Assembly: GCA_964017235.1 (NCBI GenBank)
Contig: OZ024929.1
Span: 162,735,609 to 162,799,608 of the forward strand
From: Sabellastarte sp. h YS-2021
Taxonomy: Eukaryota > Annelida > Polychaeta > Sabellida > Sabellidae
DNA: 64,000 nt
Direction: 5' to 3'
Below are positions 1 to 9,056 of this stretch, piece by piece; position 1 is the first letter of the stretch, and each line of letters starts with the position of its first letter. Below the pieces are notes generated by a model that made no database searches, was not told the origin of the DNA, and worked only from the letters and a program-made list of their open reading frames with translations. The position numbers and the translations under genes are program-made.

Positions 1-112
1 GACGTCCTGTGTTTCCACCAGCAGGTCGGTCCGGAGCACTTGTGCACTTGCCAGGTGGCGTGTCGTACTTCCTTCTGTCTAGACAGCGTGACGTCATAGC
101 ATCTTTTTCGTT
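1..112. repeat. DIRS-A left inverted terminal repeat (partial)
   Basis: It begins GACGTCCTGTGTTTCC and is nearly identical to the reverse complement of 6126-6237. The window cuts the outer part. The repeat contains TGACGTCA-like and CTAGACAG stretches that are also found in the DIRS-B and DIRS-C interiors. Confidence 0.9.
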
Positions 113-171
113 GTCTAAACTAATTTAAACCCCTAGTAAAGTGCTAGCGGGGTCGGTGGGAGGGTCTTGTG

Positions 172-266
172 TGTCCATTGGATAGGGTATTAACTTATAA
201 AAATTTAATTTACTTATTAAATTTGCAATTTTATTGCGTTAATACATCCTATCCAATGGACAATAG
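172..266. repeat. DIRS-A internal complementary region
   Basis: This block is itself a loose palindrome (TGTCCATTGGATAGG at the left, CCTATCCAATGGACA at the right). Its right half is the reverse complement of the element's right end at 6279-6318. In DIRS elements this region is complementary to the two outer ends and templates end joining of the circular cDNA. The other half should match the missing left end. Confidence 0.85.
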
Positions 267-275
267 CTGAATAAC

Positions 276-603
276 TACCGCTTGGATGGCAGGCAAGTTA
301 CTAGGGACTTAAGAATTGAACTCAGGATAAAGAACCTACTGGCCCGGTCAGACTTAAAGTCAATGACCTTGTCGGCCATGGTTGAATATCATCATCCGGT
401 TATCTAGAGTTTAACCGTCAGAATCAACCTCGTTCCTCCCCCCCCCCCTCTTTTGTACAGACCTGCTCTGAGGTAGAGGATGAGAGGGATGAGTTCAGTC
501 CTACAGCAGTAAAGACCTCCCGAAGGAAGCACATTCCATTTTTTTTTTTTTTTTTTTTGTAATTCTTAACTGTATATACACTATTCACAATTTTACATCT
601 CCT
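276..603. other. 3' untranslated region of DIRS-A
   Basis: No gene is seen between the internal complementary region and the YR stop. It contains an 11-C run at 438-448 and an 18-T run near 540-558. On the minus strand the T run would read as an A-rich tract just after the YR stop codon. Confidence 0.6.
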
Positions 604-3600
604 CTAGGCCTTGGATTGTTGGTGGATCTGCTGAGCAGCCACTACAGGGCCTAAATGGTAGAGCTCTGAATCCGCCCATGCCACATCCTTCAAATAGAAT
701 TGCGTGAAGGTATTATGTGATTTCCAGTGGCATGCGGACAATATTTGCTCTAAGGACACTCCAGCCTGGAAGGCCTTAGAAGCTGCAAAGGCTCTAACAT
801 CATGAGCCTTGACTTGGTGTAGGGTGTGAGCCTGCTGATCAGAGAGCTCATAGCATAGGATCACAGTCTGCTTGATCCATGAGGAGATGGTGGCAGGGGA
901 GATGTCTCTATCAAAACCTTTCTTGAAGGAGACAAAGACTAACTCTTTGTTTTGCCTGAGGTCAGAGGTCCTGTCCAAGTAGTAGCGTAAAGCTCTCACT
1001 GGACAAAGGGATCTGTCAGACTTGAGGGATCTATCCAGGGTAGGGGCCAGAGCCGGAATGACCACTGGGGCTATGCTCTCTGGGCCCTCCTTGGCCAGCT
1101 GGTTCTTGGAAAGAAAGCTGGGAGATGGAAAAAGAGATACCTTAGACCAATCAGATTGGTGCCTGATATTCCTATGCTGCCATGCGTGGATCTCACTTCT
1201 TCTTTTCCCCGACCCTAAGGCTAAAAGGAAGACTGATTTGAAAGTAAGATGTTTCAAAGATGCTTCCTTAAGGGGCTCAAAGGGGGCCTTTGTTAGTTGG
1301 TGTAGTACTAGAGAGAGGTTCCACGAAGGTACTCCCCTCCTTCCTTTGGGTCTATCTCTGTGGAAACTGTCCAAGAGACGAGTGAGATTATCCTCTTTGC
1401 TGACATTGATTATAGTATTGCCCAGCTTATCAGCAATGGCAGACCTGTATCCATCAATGGTACTTGGTTGTAACTTCCTGTCCTCAAAGAGGTATAACAG
1501 GAAGTCAGCAATGGACTTCACAGTAGGTGTTCTGAAGTCCACCTGATTAGAGTCGCACCATTTTGTAAAAATGGCCCATTTTGCTTCATAGACTGATCTG
1601 GTTGAGCTCCTTTGAGGTGCCTCAATCCTTGCTGCCACTGCCTCAGAGAAGCCCTGCTCTTTAATCTTTGTGGCTCTAGGAGCCAAGCATGGAGATTCAG
1701 GTTGGTCAGATTTCTGTGAGAGATCTGATTGAAGGGCTGCGTCAGCAGGTTGGGTAGATTGGGAAGGCTGAGGGGAATCTGGCTTGACATGGCCACCAGG
1801 TCCCAAAACCATGGCATGTTGGGCCAACCCGGAGCAATGAGAATGATTCTCTTGCAAGGGGAGTCCTGTAGTTTCTCCACCACTTTGCCCAAGATGGCTG
1901 TCGGTGGAAAGGCGTATGCATCCAGATCCTCCCATGGCAGAGTGAGTGCATCCACCGCTACTGCTAGGGGGTCCGGAACTGGAGACACAAACTGAGGTAA
2001 CTTGTGATTGAACCTCGTGGCAAACAGGTCTATCTGAGGCCGGTGCCATCTGTTGCATAGTTTGTGAAAGGTTTCCGGAAGGAGGGACCATTCTGTCTGT
2101 ATGGTTTGACCAAGCCTGGATAATTTGTCGGCTATCACATTGAGGTGGCCGGGGATGTGCCGGGCCCTCAATGTTACTTGCTTCTGGGTACACCAGGTCA
2201 AAATTCTCCAAAGTAGAGCACAGAGGGGCCCTGACCTCATGCCTCCTTCCTTGTTTATATACGCAACCACTGTAGTGTTGTCGGTGGCTATCAGAACCAT
2301 ATGACCGGAACAGTGACTTTGAAACTCTTTTAAAGCGAGGAAAACTGCCTTGAGTTCCAAATAATTTATGTGCAGCTTGCTTTCCGGAACCGACCAAGAC
2401 CCTCTTGCAGTGAGATCGTTTAAGTGAGCACCCCATCCTTCTTTTGATGCGTCTGTAAAGATTTGCAGAGCGTGTTTTATAGGGTGTAAAGGCTGACCTT
2501 GTAGCACATTGCTTTCTTCTAGCCACCATGTTAAATGTGGATGGAGTGACTTGGGTAAGGGTATGAACTTTTCTAGGGATTCCGGTACCCTCCAATTGTT
2601 TTTGAGGTGCCACTGCATGGGCCTCATGTGCAACCGGCCGAGGTGAACTTGTTTCTCTGTGGCTGTCAGTAGACCTATCAAGGACATGAACTGCCGGACC
2701 GGACAGGCCGGAAGTGCCAAAAGCTCTTGTATCTTGTCCTGAAGACTTTTCCACCGGTCCTGTGTCGGTCTGACCCGACCAGACCTGAGGTCGAACTGGT
2801 AGCCGACAAAGTCGAAGATTTGTTTTGGTTCCAGCTCCGACTTCTCCAAGTTCACCAACCATCCCAGGTCCTGGCACAGCTTGACTAGGATTTGTGTGTC
2901 TTTGCAGCAAGCTTGGTGGGAAGTAGCCCTCACCAACCAGTCGTCTAGGTACTGGTGGATCCTTATACCCCTGCATATAGCCATCAGTTTCACCTCCTTT
3001 GCTATTACAGTGAACTCCATGGGTGCTGTGGACAGGCCAAAGGGCAGAGCCTTGAATTGGTAAGTCCGACCCTGAATATGGAACCTGAGATATTTCCTGG
3101 ACTGTTCCTGTATTGGTATATGGAAGTAGGCATCCTTGAAGTCTACTGAGGTAACCCATTCCCCTTGTTGTAGGGATGTCCTGATGGTTTCCGGTGTCTC
3201 CATCTTGAATTTTTCCGTTTTGAGGAAGAGGTTTAGTTTGCTTAGATCTAAAATTGGCCTCCATTTGTTGTTGGGTTTTGGGACCAGAAAAAGTCGGTTG
3301 AAGAAACCCAGAAATGTTTGATTGTGGACTAATTCCACTGCATTCTTGTCTATAAGCTGATGTAATGCCTCTAACAGGTAGCTGTTCCTGAGAGGATTGA
3401 CATAACAGCTTATGACGGCTGGGGACCTTGTAAGATATGGCCGGGTCCAGAAGGGGAGAGTATAACCCTCTCTCAAGATTTGAACTACCTTTGGACCGGC
3501 ATCTAGGTAAGACCAAGTTTTCCAAAAGCTTTGAAGTCTTGCCCCTACAGGTAGATTTGACACAACATTTTGGGCACATGTTACAGGTGGGGCACAAGGC

Positions 3601-3660
3601 AACTGAGTGACACACAAAACACCTTTCACAAATTTTAATTTTTGACTTTTGTACTGACAA
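604..3660 (-). CDS. DIRS tyrosine recombinase ORF (1018 aa, overlaps RT)
   Basis: The C-terminal ~340 residues are a tyrosine recombinase that would integrate circular element DNA. Visible catalytic motifs are GKRRSEIHAW (Arg), KAHDVRAFAASK (His-x-x-Arg) and CHWKSHNTFTQFYLKD (His/Trp and the Tyr nucleophile). The first ~35 residues are cysteine-rich (ICERCFVCHS, CPTCNMCPKCC), possibly zinc binding. Between them about 600 residues are the antiphase reading of the RT gene, low in complexity and without a domain I recognise. This ORF lies in the gag frame and overlaps the RT frame over 1518-3660. The true start is uncertain: the recombinase may be expressed from an internal start or by recoding. 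The domain itself is intact. Confidence 0.88.
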   Translation of the reverse strand: MSVQKSKIKICERCFVCHSVALCPTCNMCPKCCVKSTCRGKTSKLLENLVLPRCRSKGSSNLERGLYSPLLDPAISYKVPSRHKLLCQSSQEQLPVRGITSAYRQECSGISPQSNISGFLQPTFSGPKTQQQMEANFRSKQTKPLPQNGKIQDGDTGNHQDIPTTRGMGYLSRLQGCLLPYTNTGTVQEISQVPYSGSDLPIQGSALWPVHSTHGVHCNSKGGETDGYMQGYKDPPVPRRLVGEGYFPPSLLQRHTNPSQAVPGPGMVGELGEVGAGTKTNLRLCRLPVRPQVWSGQTDTGPVEKSSGQDTRAFGTSGLSGPAVHVLDRSTDSHRETSSPRPVAHEAHAVAPQKQLEGTGIPRKVHTLTQVTPSTFNMVARRKQCATRSAFTPYKTRSANLYRRIKRRMGCSLKRSHCKRVLVGSGKQAAHKLFGTQGSFPRFKRVSKSLFRSYGSDSHRQHYSGCVYKQGRRHEVRAPLCSTLENFDLVYPEASNIEGPAHPRPPQCDSRQIIQAWSNHTDRMVPPSGNLSQTMQQMAPASDRPVCHEVQSQVTSVCVSSSGPPSSSGGCTHSAMGGSGCIRLSTDSHLGQSGGETTGLPLQENHSHCSGLAQHAMVLGPGGHVKPDSPQPSQSTQPADAALQSDLSQKSDQPESPCLAPRATKIKEQGFSEAVAARIEAPQRSSTRSVYEAKWAIFTKWCDSNQVDFRTPTVKSIADFLLYLFEDRKLQPSTIDGYRSAIADKLGNTIINVSKEDNLTRLLDSFHRDRPKGRRGVPSWNLSLVLHQLTKAPFEPLKEASLKHLTFKSVFLLALGSGKRRSEIHAWQHRNIRHQSDWSKVSLFPSPSFLSKNQLAKEGPESIAPVVIPALAPTLDRSLKSDRSLCPVRALRYYLDRTSDLRQNKELVFVSFKKGFDRDISPATISSWIKQTVILCYELSDQQAHTLHQVKAHDVRAFAASKAFQAGVSLEQILSACHWKSHNTFTQFYLKDVAWADSELYHLGPVVAAQQIHQQSKA

Positions 3661-3878
3661 TCTGCTCTCCCGGGACTTACTTCTTTCTTTTGGGAAGGCC
3701 CGGGAGCAGAAGTGACATGATTTGCAACAGGCAAGTTTACAATTAAATTGTTTAAAGTCTGTTCTTGGTTTGTGTCCGGGGTCAGCAGTCGCGCCTGTAA
3801 CTGATTTACAAAATAACTGTCATTTGTATGACTGCTGACCCTTGGCAGGTCGGGTTGAGAAATTAGCATTCTTCCCAC
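1518..3878 (-). CDS. DIRS reverse transcriptase-RNase H with methyltransferase-like tail (786 aa)
   Basis: It copies element RNA to DNA in the cytoplasmic particle. The reverse transcriptase spans about residues 165-370, with LFLVPKPNNKWRPILDLS, VDFKDAYFHIPI, LPFGLSTAP and the active site YLDD at 310-313. RNase H spans about 470-590, with FTDAS (Asp475), ELKA (Glu508), ATDN (Asp533) and IADKLSR (Asp584). Residues 615-694 match the domain compared with phage Dam methyltransferases in DIRS elements (DLFATRFN, DALTLPW, IILIAPGW). The usual catalytic (N/D)PP(Y/F) position reads FPPT at 657-660. It starts 58 nt upstream of the gag stop, in a different frame, so recoding or reinitiation is implied. 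No stops or frameshifts are seen. Confidence 0.92.
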   Translation of the reverse strand: MGRMLISQPDLPRVSSHTNDSYFVNQLQARLLTPDTNQEQTLNNLIVNLPVANHVTSAPGPSQKKEVSPGRADCQYKSQKLKFVKGVLCVTQLPCAPPVTCAQNVVSNLPVGARLQSFWKTWSYLDAGPKVVQILREGYTLPFWTRPYLTRSPAVISCYVNPLRNSYLLEALHQLIDKNAVELVHNQTFLGFFNRLFLVPKPNNKWRPILDLSKLNLFLKTEKFKMETPETIRTSLQQGEWVTSVDFKDAYFHIPIQEQSRKYLRFHIQGRTYQFKALPFGLSTAPMEFTVIAKEVKLMAICRGIRIHQYLDDWLVRATSHQACCKDTQILVKLCQDLGWLVNLEKSELEPKQIFDFVGYQFDLRSGRVRPTQDRWKSLQDKIQELLALPACPVRQFMSLIGLLTATEKQVHLGRLHMRPMQWHLKNNWRVPESLEKFIPLPKSLHPHLTWWLEESNVLQGQPLHPIKHALQIFTDASKEGWGAHLNDLTARGSWSVPESKLHINYLELKAVFLALKEFQSHCSGHMVLIATDNTTVVAYINKEGGMRSGPLCALLWRILTWCTQKQVTLRARHIPGHLNVIADKLSRLGQTIQTEWSLLPETFHKLCNRWHRPQIDLFATRFNHKLPQFVSPVPDPLAVAVDALTLPWEDLDAYAFPPTAILGKVVEKLQDSPCKRIILIAPGWPNMPWFWDLVAMSSQIPLSLPNLPNLLTQPFNQISHRNLTNLNLHAWLLEPQRLKSRASLRQWQQGLRHLKGAQPDQSMKQNGPFLQNGATLIRWTSEHLL

Positions 3879-6003
3879 GGCCTCTCCTGAACTGACGTCG
3901 GCCTATGTTCTTCCAAGCTGGTCTTTCTTGTTTACTGTCTGACCGACCTTCAAACTTCTTGTCAGCCCGCTCATAGGGGTGGAAGCGATTTTTGCCCCTG
4001 GCATAGGCCGCAGAGGACTGATTCTTACTGTCATAATGAGATATTTCTTCCTCTGCCCGTTTTATAATAGCATCCGGGAAAAGTGTTCCAAGCTGAAGAG
4101 GAGCTGATCTAAGTGCAGCCAGAGTGTCTGACTTAATCCCATTCTTGATGTGGCTGAGGTAGGAGTCACGTCGGGCAAGGGTTACATTTCCCATGGTAAT
4201 GAAAACGAAGTCTGTTAAATGTTCCATGGCTTTAGCAGCCGCTTGAGTGATACTATTGTTGAAGTTTATGAGGAACTGTAACTCATCAGAGGCTTCCGAC
4301 ACTTTCTTTGATGCTTTACCCTTTGCCTCCCCACGGATGGTCTTTAACTGTGTCTGCATTTCCTGTTGAACCTTAAAAAGGCAGCGATTAAAACTCGCGG
4401 ACTGGTTGCAGATTACAGACGCTTCTCTTGCGCTCTTCTCCCATTTCCAGAGTGTATCTTGTGAAATGCGTCGTGAGGCTGGGGGGGTAGAGGTCATACC
4501 CACCTTCCTTGATATTCTCCCAAAACTACTATTAAGCTTCGTTGATCCTGTGTGCCAACTAGTTACTGGAGAAGTCTCCTTTTCTTGTCCAGGGTAGAGC
4601 CCATACCACTTATTCTGAGACCTAGCCGGCTTAAGGAAACTATCCATAGGTAAATGTCCGGCCTCAGCAGTCCTGGAAGGATATCCTTCTATCAAAGTCA
4701 TGTTAAGCCTGTTTAACTTCCTACACAGCCACTCTTCGGTGGGCATGTGTACGGACACCTTGTTCGGAACCGGCACCTTGGGTCCTGCAAATGGGTTATC
4801 GTCGGATGGATTAGAACTTTCCATGTCCGGCACGTGAGACCAGCCCATGAATGAGCGTATGCCACTCATGGTTTCTCTGTAAGTCTGTTCTTCGGATGTA
4901 GGTAACTCTTCAGCAAATTCTTGATCATCCGAAAGTTCAGCTTCATCTACAAACAAGGAAATTGGGGGCTGATCCGACACCTCACTGTCCGGGTGAGATT
5001 CAACACTTGAAACACTGTCTCTCCGGCCACTTGGTAAGAAGGGTGATTCCGGACCAGTGATAGCAGAGGAAACTGATCGGTGAGATGAAGGTCGGTCGGT
5101 GGTTGATTTGCTGGTAGAAAGATGTCCGGTGACAGGAAGATCAGAGTCTGAAGATTGTCTGTCGGGCATAGGCTTGCCGGTCGACTGAGGTTGTAAACCA
5201 GCGTCTGGACCAGTGCGCCTGGATGAAGTTGATCTGGGCCGGTGATGCTCCGGCTTAAGCTTACCGGCCGACTGATGCTGTGAAGCATATACGTCTGGAC
5301 CAGTGCGCTCTGAAGACACCTGTTCCTGAGAAACTTGTGAAGTTTGAAGCTTACCGGCCGACCGCTGCAAAGCAGCATCAGTGTCTGGGCCAGTGCGCTT
5401 AACAGGTGAGTTAGATACTTGTTGATCAGTAGGCTGGAAAAAAGGTTCCGTGTCTTTAGCAATCCCTGAGGGTGGAGAGTGTGTAGGGGTCACACGAACT
5501 TCAGAAGAGAAGGTAGGTTGGAGAGACTTGGAAAGCAAAAGGGCTTCAAGCCTATTGAAGCGCTCCGACCACTTTTCATCTAATTGATTAATCTTAGAAT
5601 CAGTAGAAGCAAACTCAACAGATTTCTTGCCTTTAGCTGGAGCTTTGTCCTTCTTAATTTTCTTCTCAGGGGGGGCAGACGAAGACTGTGCACTATTAGA
5701 TTCCTCAACAACCCCAATAACTGACACTGTGTCAGGATCCACCAAGGCAACGTCCTCAGGAGGGTTAGTATCCAAGCGTTTAGCCTCACGCTTTTCTTTT
5801 TTGATCTTGTAAGATGGCGTAGCAAGCTGGACACGTTGCTCTGGGGTTAGGGAGTTACAAATGGTACAATCCGTAGTGTCTTTCTTAGATACACAAGGTT
5901 CCTCCCCTTTTCCTTTGTCGCGGCAACGTGCACAGTACATGTGTCCATCAAAAATGGCCATGGCGTGACCACAACTGCCCCTCTTTTGACCCGGGGATGA
6001 CAT
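3820..6003 (-). CDS. DIRS Gag-like protein (727 aa)
   Basis: This is the putative nucleocapsid protein of DIRS-A. The first 55 residues hold spaced cysteines (CARCRDKGKG, CTICNSLTPEQ) that are also seen in the DIRS-D gag at 57.7 kb, probably a zinc-binding head. Residues ~195-330 contain three to four diverged repeats of about 30 residues, each starting RTGPD or ITGPE and several ending SAGKL, within a Ser/Pro/Asp-rich linker. The C-terminus is basic and Arg/Gly-rich (RRGRGKN), as expected for nucleic-acid binding. The first ATG follows about 120 bases of leader after the inverted repeat. The frame is fully open. Confidence 0.82.
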   Translation of the reverse strand: MSSPGQKRGSCGHAMAIFDGHMYCARCRDKGKGEEPCVSKKDTTDCTICNSLTPEQRVQLATPSYKIKKEKREAKRLDTNPPEDVALVDPDTVSVIGVVEESNSAQSSSAPPEKKIKKDKAPAKGKKSVEFASTDSKINQLDEKWSERFNRLEALLLSKSLQPTFSSEVRVTPTHSPPSGIAKDTEPFFQPTDQQVSNSPVKRTGPDTDAALQRSAGKLQTSQVSQEQVSSERTGPDVYASQHQSAGKLKPEHHRPRSTSSRRTGPDAGLQPQSTGKPMPDRQSSDSDLPVTGHLSTSKSTTDRPSSHRSVSSAITGPESPFLPSGRRDSVSSVESHPDSEVSDQPPISLFVDEAELSDDQEFAEELPTSEEQTYRETMSGIRSFMGWSHVPDMESSNPSDDNPFAGPKVPVPNKVSVHMPTEEWLCRKLNRLNMTLIEGYPSRTAEAGHLPMDSFLKPARSQNKWYGLYPGQEKETSPVTSWHTGSTKLNSSFGRISRKVGMTSTPPASRRISQDTLWKWEKSAREASVICNQSASFNRCLFKVQQEMQTQLKTIRGEAKGKASKKVSEASDELQFLINFNNSITQAAAKAMEHLTDFVFITMGNVTLARRDSYLSHIKNGIKSDTLAALRSAPLQLGTLFPDAIIKRAEEEISHYDSKNQSSAAYARGKNRFHPYERADKKFEGRSDSKQERPAWKNIGRRQFRRGRGKNANFSTRPAKGQQSYK

Positions 6004-6125
6004 ATTGTTCTACACACTCTTAGAAACACAATAATAATAAAATCACACGAAAAACTTGAAGAATTCCACTCTATTTCACAAAAAACTGGCTGAGATAAAA
6101 TTTCCGTCCACACAAGTGCGCGCCA

Positions 6126-6318
6126 AACGAAAAAGATGCTATGACGTCACGCTGTCTAGACAGAAGGAAGTACGACACGCCACCTGGCGAGTGCACAAGT
6201 GCTCCGGACCGACCTGCTGGTGGAAACACAGGACGTCTTTTTCTGACGTTTGGCGGGCCGGTCTGCGCCGACCGGATAAGCTATTGTCCATTGGATAGGA
6301 TGTATTAACGCAATAAAA
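6126..6318. repeat. DIRS-A right inverted terminal repeat and outer end
   Basis: 6126-6237 pairs with 1-112. 6279-6318 is the outer end, defined by its match to the internal complementary region and ending near GCAATAAAA. The same GCGCAATAAAA-type end occurs in DIRS-B and DIRS-D, so these families share an end signal. Confidence 0.88.
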
Positions 6319-6853
6319 AGAAGGTTTTCATTGTCACGTGAGAGATTGTCAGAAGCACACCTCCCTCTGCTTGTTTGGACAGGATATAACATTTGTAATG
6401 AAAAAATCATATTTTAAGTGGCTTTTTCGTTCATTACCTGAAACCTACATACATTGATTTAGTTCTTTTATAATATTAAAGTAAAAAACATGAAAACTAT
6501 AATTAAAATAACAAAAAAATAAATTTGGACATTTTGGTCACGTGATGGGATTCAAATATTTATTATTTACCTATTTTCAGATTTGTTGATTGGTCAACAC
6601 TTGATCCTCTTTTTTCCCAGAAATTGCTTATGGGTTTTTACAGTGAGAAAAATTATCATGTGATGAGATCGAAATAGTTTGTCGACTGTCCTTGACCTAA
6701 TTTTCTCGATTTGTTGATTGGTCAACACTTGAGCCTCATTTTTCCCAGAAATTGCTCTGAAGAAATGTCTTGTGATTGAATCCAAATAGTTTAACCTTTT
6801 AAAATGAGTAGTACTAAGTTGCAATTGTAAAAGACAAGCCGGCTTCCTATTAA
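6319..6853. repeat. AT-rich flank with a ~130-bp tandem duplication
   Basis: No gene is seen. Two diverged copies sharing GATTTGTTGATTGGTCAACA and TTTTTCCCAGAAATTGCT lie near 6580-6630 and 6708-6755. The TTGATTGGTCAA core is a short inverted repeat. Confidence 0.6.
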
Positions 6854-6932
6854 GACAAGCCTGGAAGTGATAAGGACAAGCCTGGAAGTGATAAGGACAA
6901 GCCTGGAAGTGATAAGGACAAGCCTGGAAGTG
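6854..6932. repeat. 21-bp minisatellite (about 3.8 copies)
   Basis: The repeat unit is GACAAGCCTGGAAGTGATAAG. The copies are nearly identical, which suggests recent expansion. There is no coding potential. Confidence 0.9.
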
Positions 6933-7026
6933 TAACCAACAGGCCGTTAAGTTTACCGAGATGCCTGTTGCTAGGTGGATGAATTTATGAATTTAGCGTC
7001 GAATACAAGGGTCGGCATCGGTCATA

Positions 7027-7052
7027 GAAATATCAAACATGTTTGATATTTC
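7027..7052. repeat. perfect 26-bp palindrome
   Basis: It reads outward from the centre AAACATGTTT with flanks GAAATATC and GATATTTC and has no mismatch. It lies between GGTCGGCATCGG and CACCGACTCTCACCGACA, which are loosely complementary, so it may be the middle of a small foldback element. Confidence 0.85.
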
Positions 7053-7492
7053 ACCGACTCTCACCGACAGGCCGGGAAACTACAACCGACCCTAACCAAC
7101 CATGTAAACATTGGTCCCGACTCTCCAAAAATGCATAGTTACCGACAGGCCAGCCCCAGTGGAACACCTCTATTAATAGGCAATTCAATTTCTAACAAGT
7201 TCTGGGTGGATGTATTTAACAATTGGATATTTTTTGTAGTACGGTACCACCTAGGACTGACAATGATGTCATGTCAGCTCTAATATGGTTTCATTCAAAT
7301 ATTTCAAATGAAAAGTTATATTTCCCTAATTTGTTGAAATATGGGGAATACTTTGTACTGGGGATGTAATTGAATTAAATGGGAACTTGATGATTAATAA
7401 GGATCTTGAAAACCGCTATAAGAAAAAAACTTCTTAAATACCCTCCAACTTAAAACTACTTCTTACTGGGTTACTAGGTATCAAATTTCAAA

Positions 7493-8330
7493 TTGAATTC
7501 TCTATTTTGTTTTCCACAGACCCCAATATCTCAACACATATGTGCTATCCAAGGAAAAGCTAAAGGCTATTATAACGTTCTGAATAAAAAGTCAGAAAAC
7601 GCAATTTACACATTACACCAAGAATGGCGAGGTGATCTGAACTATACCTTTGAAAAGTCACATTGGTATAAAATCTTTAAAATCTTTTTTAAAGTCATCA
7701 AAAACAGCAATATTATATGTCTTCAATACAGACTAATTCATAGACGGGAACCAGCCATCCTTTAACAATAAAGGGACCCTATATTAGGATACAGAGTAGG
7801 GTCGGCGGGAACCAGACTAACTAATTCATAGAATCCTAGGTACGCATTCATTGCTGCATAAAATGTCAATTAAAACTGACGACAAATATAATTTTTTATG
7901 TCTCTTCAGAAACCTTAATTCATTTATTCTGTTTTTGTCCAAAAGTTAAGCTATTGTAGCAACAGGTTGAGATTTGGGTTAAATAGAAAACAAGTATACC
8001 CTTAAATTTGACTATACCTGAAATTCTATTGGGCTATTTGAAACCTGACCATTTTATAAATGTCTACACAATTATATTGTGTACAAAGAAATATATTTTT
8101 TCAAACTAAAGAAGAAGAGAAATTCTTTCAGTTTCTGAGCTGAAAAAAACAACAAATAAAAATCCTTTATAAAGAGCAATATTTTTTTTTAGAAAAATTG
8201 GACTAATGAAGGTATTACTTTGAAGACTGTTGGGCAATTTATAATAGTATCTTTCAAATATAAAACTTTCTTTCATAAAACTTCAAATAGAAAAGGTATT
8301 CCACAACCTTTATCAGTATCAGTTTCGCTG
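7493..8330 (+). pseudogene. decayed L1/Tx1-like LINE ORF2 C-terminus
   Basis: The reading 7493-7765 contains WRGDLNYTFEKSHWYKIFK and VIKNSNIICLQYRLIHRRE, the pattern of the region after the reverse transcriptase in L1/Tx1-type ORF2 proteins (W..F..P....T.....QFR..HR). After stops, a further piece near 7905-7950 reads ETLIHLFCFCPKVK, matching the ET..HLF..C..V Cys segment of the same proteins. Decay continues to about 8300 with frameshifts. No poly(A) tail or target duplication was found. The family call rests on these motifs only. Confidence 0.6.
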
Positions 8331-8557
8331 AGCTTGTTTATACCCCTTTCACACTACAGGCGGTATCACCCGCGGTAACCCGCATTTGGTGAAACGTCGT
8401 TGGATCACCGCCAGACATCTGTTTGCAACTTTTTTGAGTCAGTGGCGAACCATCCATTATGTTGCATGTACATCGTAAGTTTTAAAGTGTCCACCTCTAA
8501 TTTCAGTACCGTGGGTATGAGCAGATGATTTTGCGCATGTGCATATGACTTTCTTAC
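8331..8557 (-). other. possible original 3' end of the WSC gene
   Basis: On the minus strand the reading frame of 9230-9054 would, without the MITE, continue from 8549 to a TAA at 8457-8459 (30 codons). The target duplication copy TTTCTTAC is at 8550-8557. The rest (8331-8456) is unassigned; it starts with a CCCCTTTCACACTA stretch like a transposon end but no partner end was found. Confidence 0.3.
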
Positions 8558-9056
8558 TAGGGATGGGTCGGTATCAAAAATGTGTACATCGGGAGGTCGC
8601 CAATGCAAAACCGTACCGATTCCGGGATTCTGCGTTTTAGTACACCCCAACCAAACATGAACGTTTCTCTAAACGACATCGCAATAAAAGTCCATAAATA
8701 CACAAAATATGAGATAAAAGTGCAGAATTCTTCAGATTTCTGGTTTGTTTCCAATATTTTAAGTTTTCCTTCAATTATATGTGTTGACAAACGAGATTAA
8801 GGTTATAAATTACCATAACCAAAACATGGCACTTCTGCTCAACGTAATCGCTAGTATTGTATAAAGTCGGCAAAATGCACGAAAATGTGGGAATAAAAGC
8901 TTATAATTTCTTCAACTTTGGGGTTTGTTACAATATTTTAACTCCTCCTTCCATTGTAAGTGCTGACAAACAAAGTGGCGGTTTTAAAATCTCATCACGG
9001 TATTTCATAAAAATTGCTCTCGATACCGAGATACCGGAACAACCGACCCATCCCTA
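8558..9056. mobile_element. non-autonomous hAT-type MITE (499 bp) with 8-bp target duplication
   Basis: The left end is TAGGGATGGGTCGGTATC; the right end is the inverted copy ending CCGACCCATCCCTA. It is flanked by perfect 8-bp duplications TTTCTTAC at 8550-8557 and 9057-9064. An 8-bp duplication with a TAGGG-type end is the mark of the hAT superfamily. It has no transposase. Inside are two diverged blocks (8650-8790 and 8870-8960) that resemble each other, suggesting internal duplication. Confidence 0.9.

Larger units (their letters stand above)
1..6318 (-). mobile_element. DIRS-A: structurally intact DIRS-like YR retrotransposon
   Basis: The order on the minus strand is gag (6003-3820), RT-RNase H-MT-like (3878-1518) and tyrosine recombinase (3660-604), which is the DIRS arrangement. 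The ends are inverted: bases 1-112 are the reverse complement of 6126-6237. An internal complementary region at 172-266 carries the reverse complement of the right end (6279-6318, beginning AGCTATTGTCCATTGG). No target duplication is expected for this class. The left outer end lies just before base 1, since the other half of the internal complementary region has no partner in the window. All three frames are open, so this is the youngest-looking element here. There is no DDE integrase and no LTR, which excludes Gypsy or Copia. Confidence 0.9.

Noticed and set aside
1022-1546. 174-codon plus-strand ORF
   Set aside because: It is antisense to the DIRS-A recombinase, with no domain; a shadow frame.
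4947-5462. 171-codon minus ORF inside DIRS-A gag
   Set aside because: Out of frame with gag, leucine/serine-rich reading of the RTGPD repeats; no domain.
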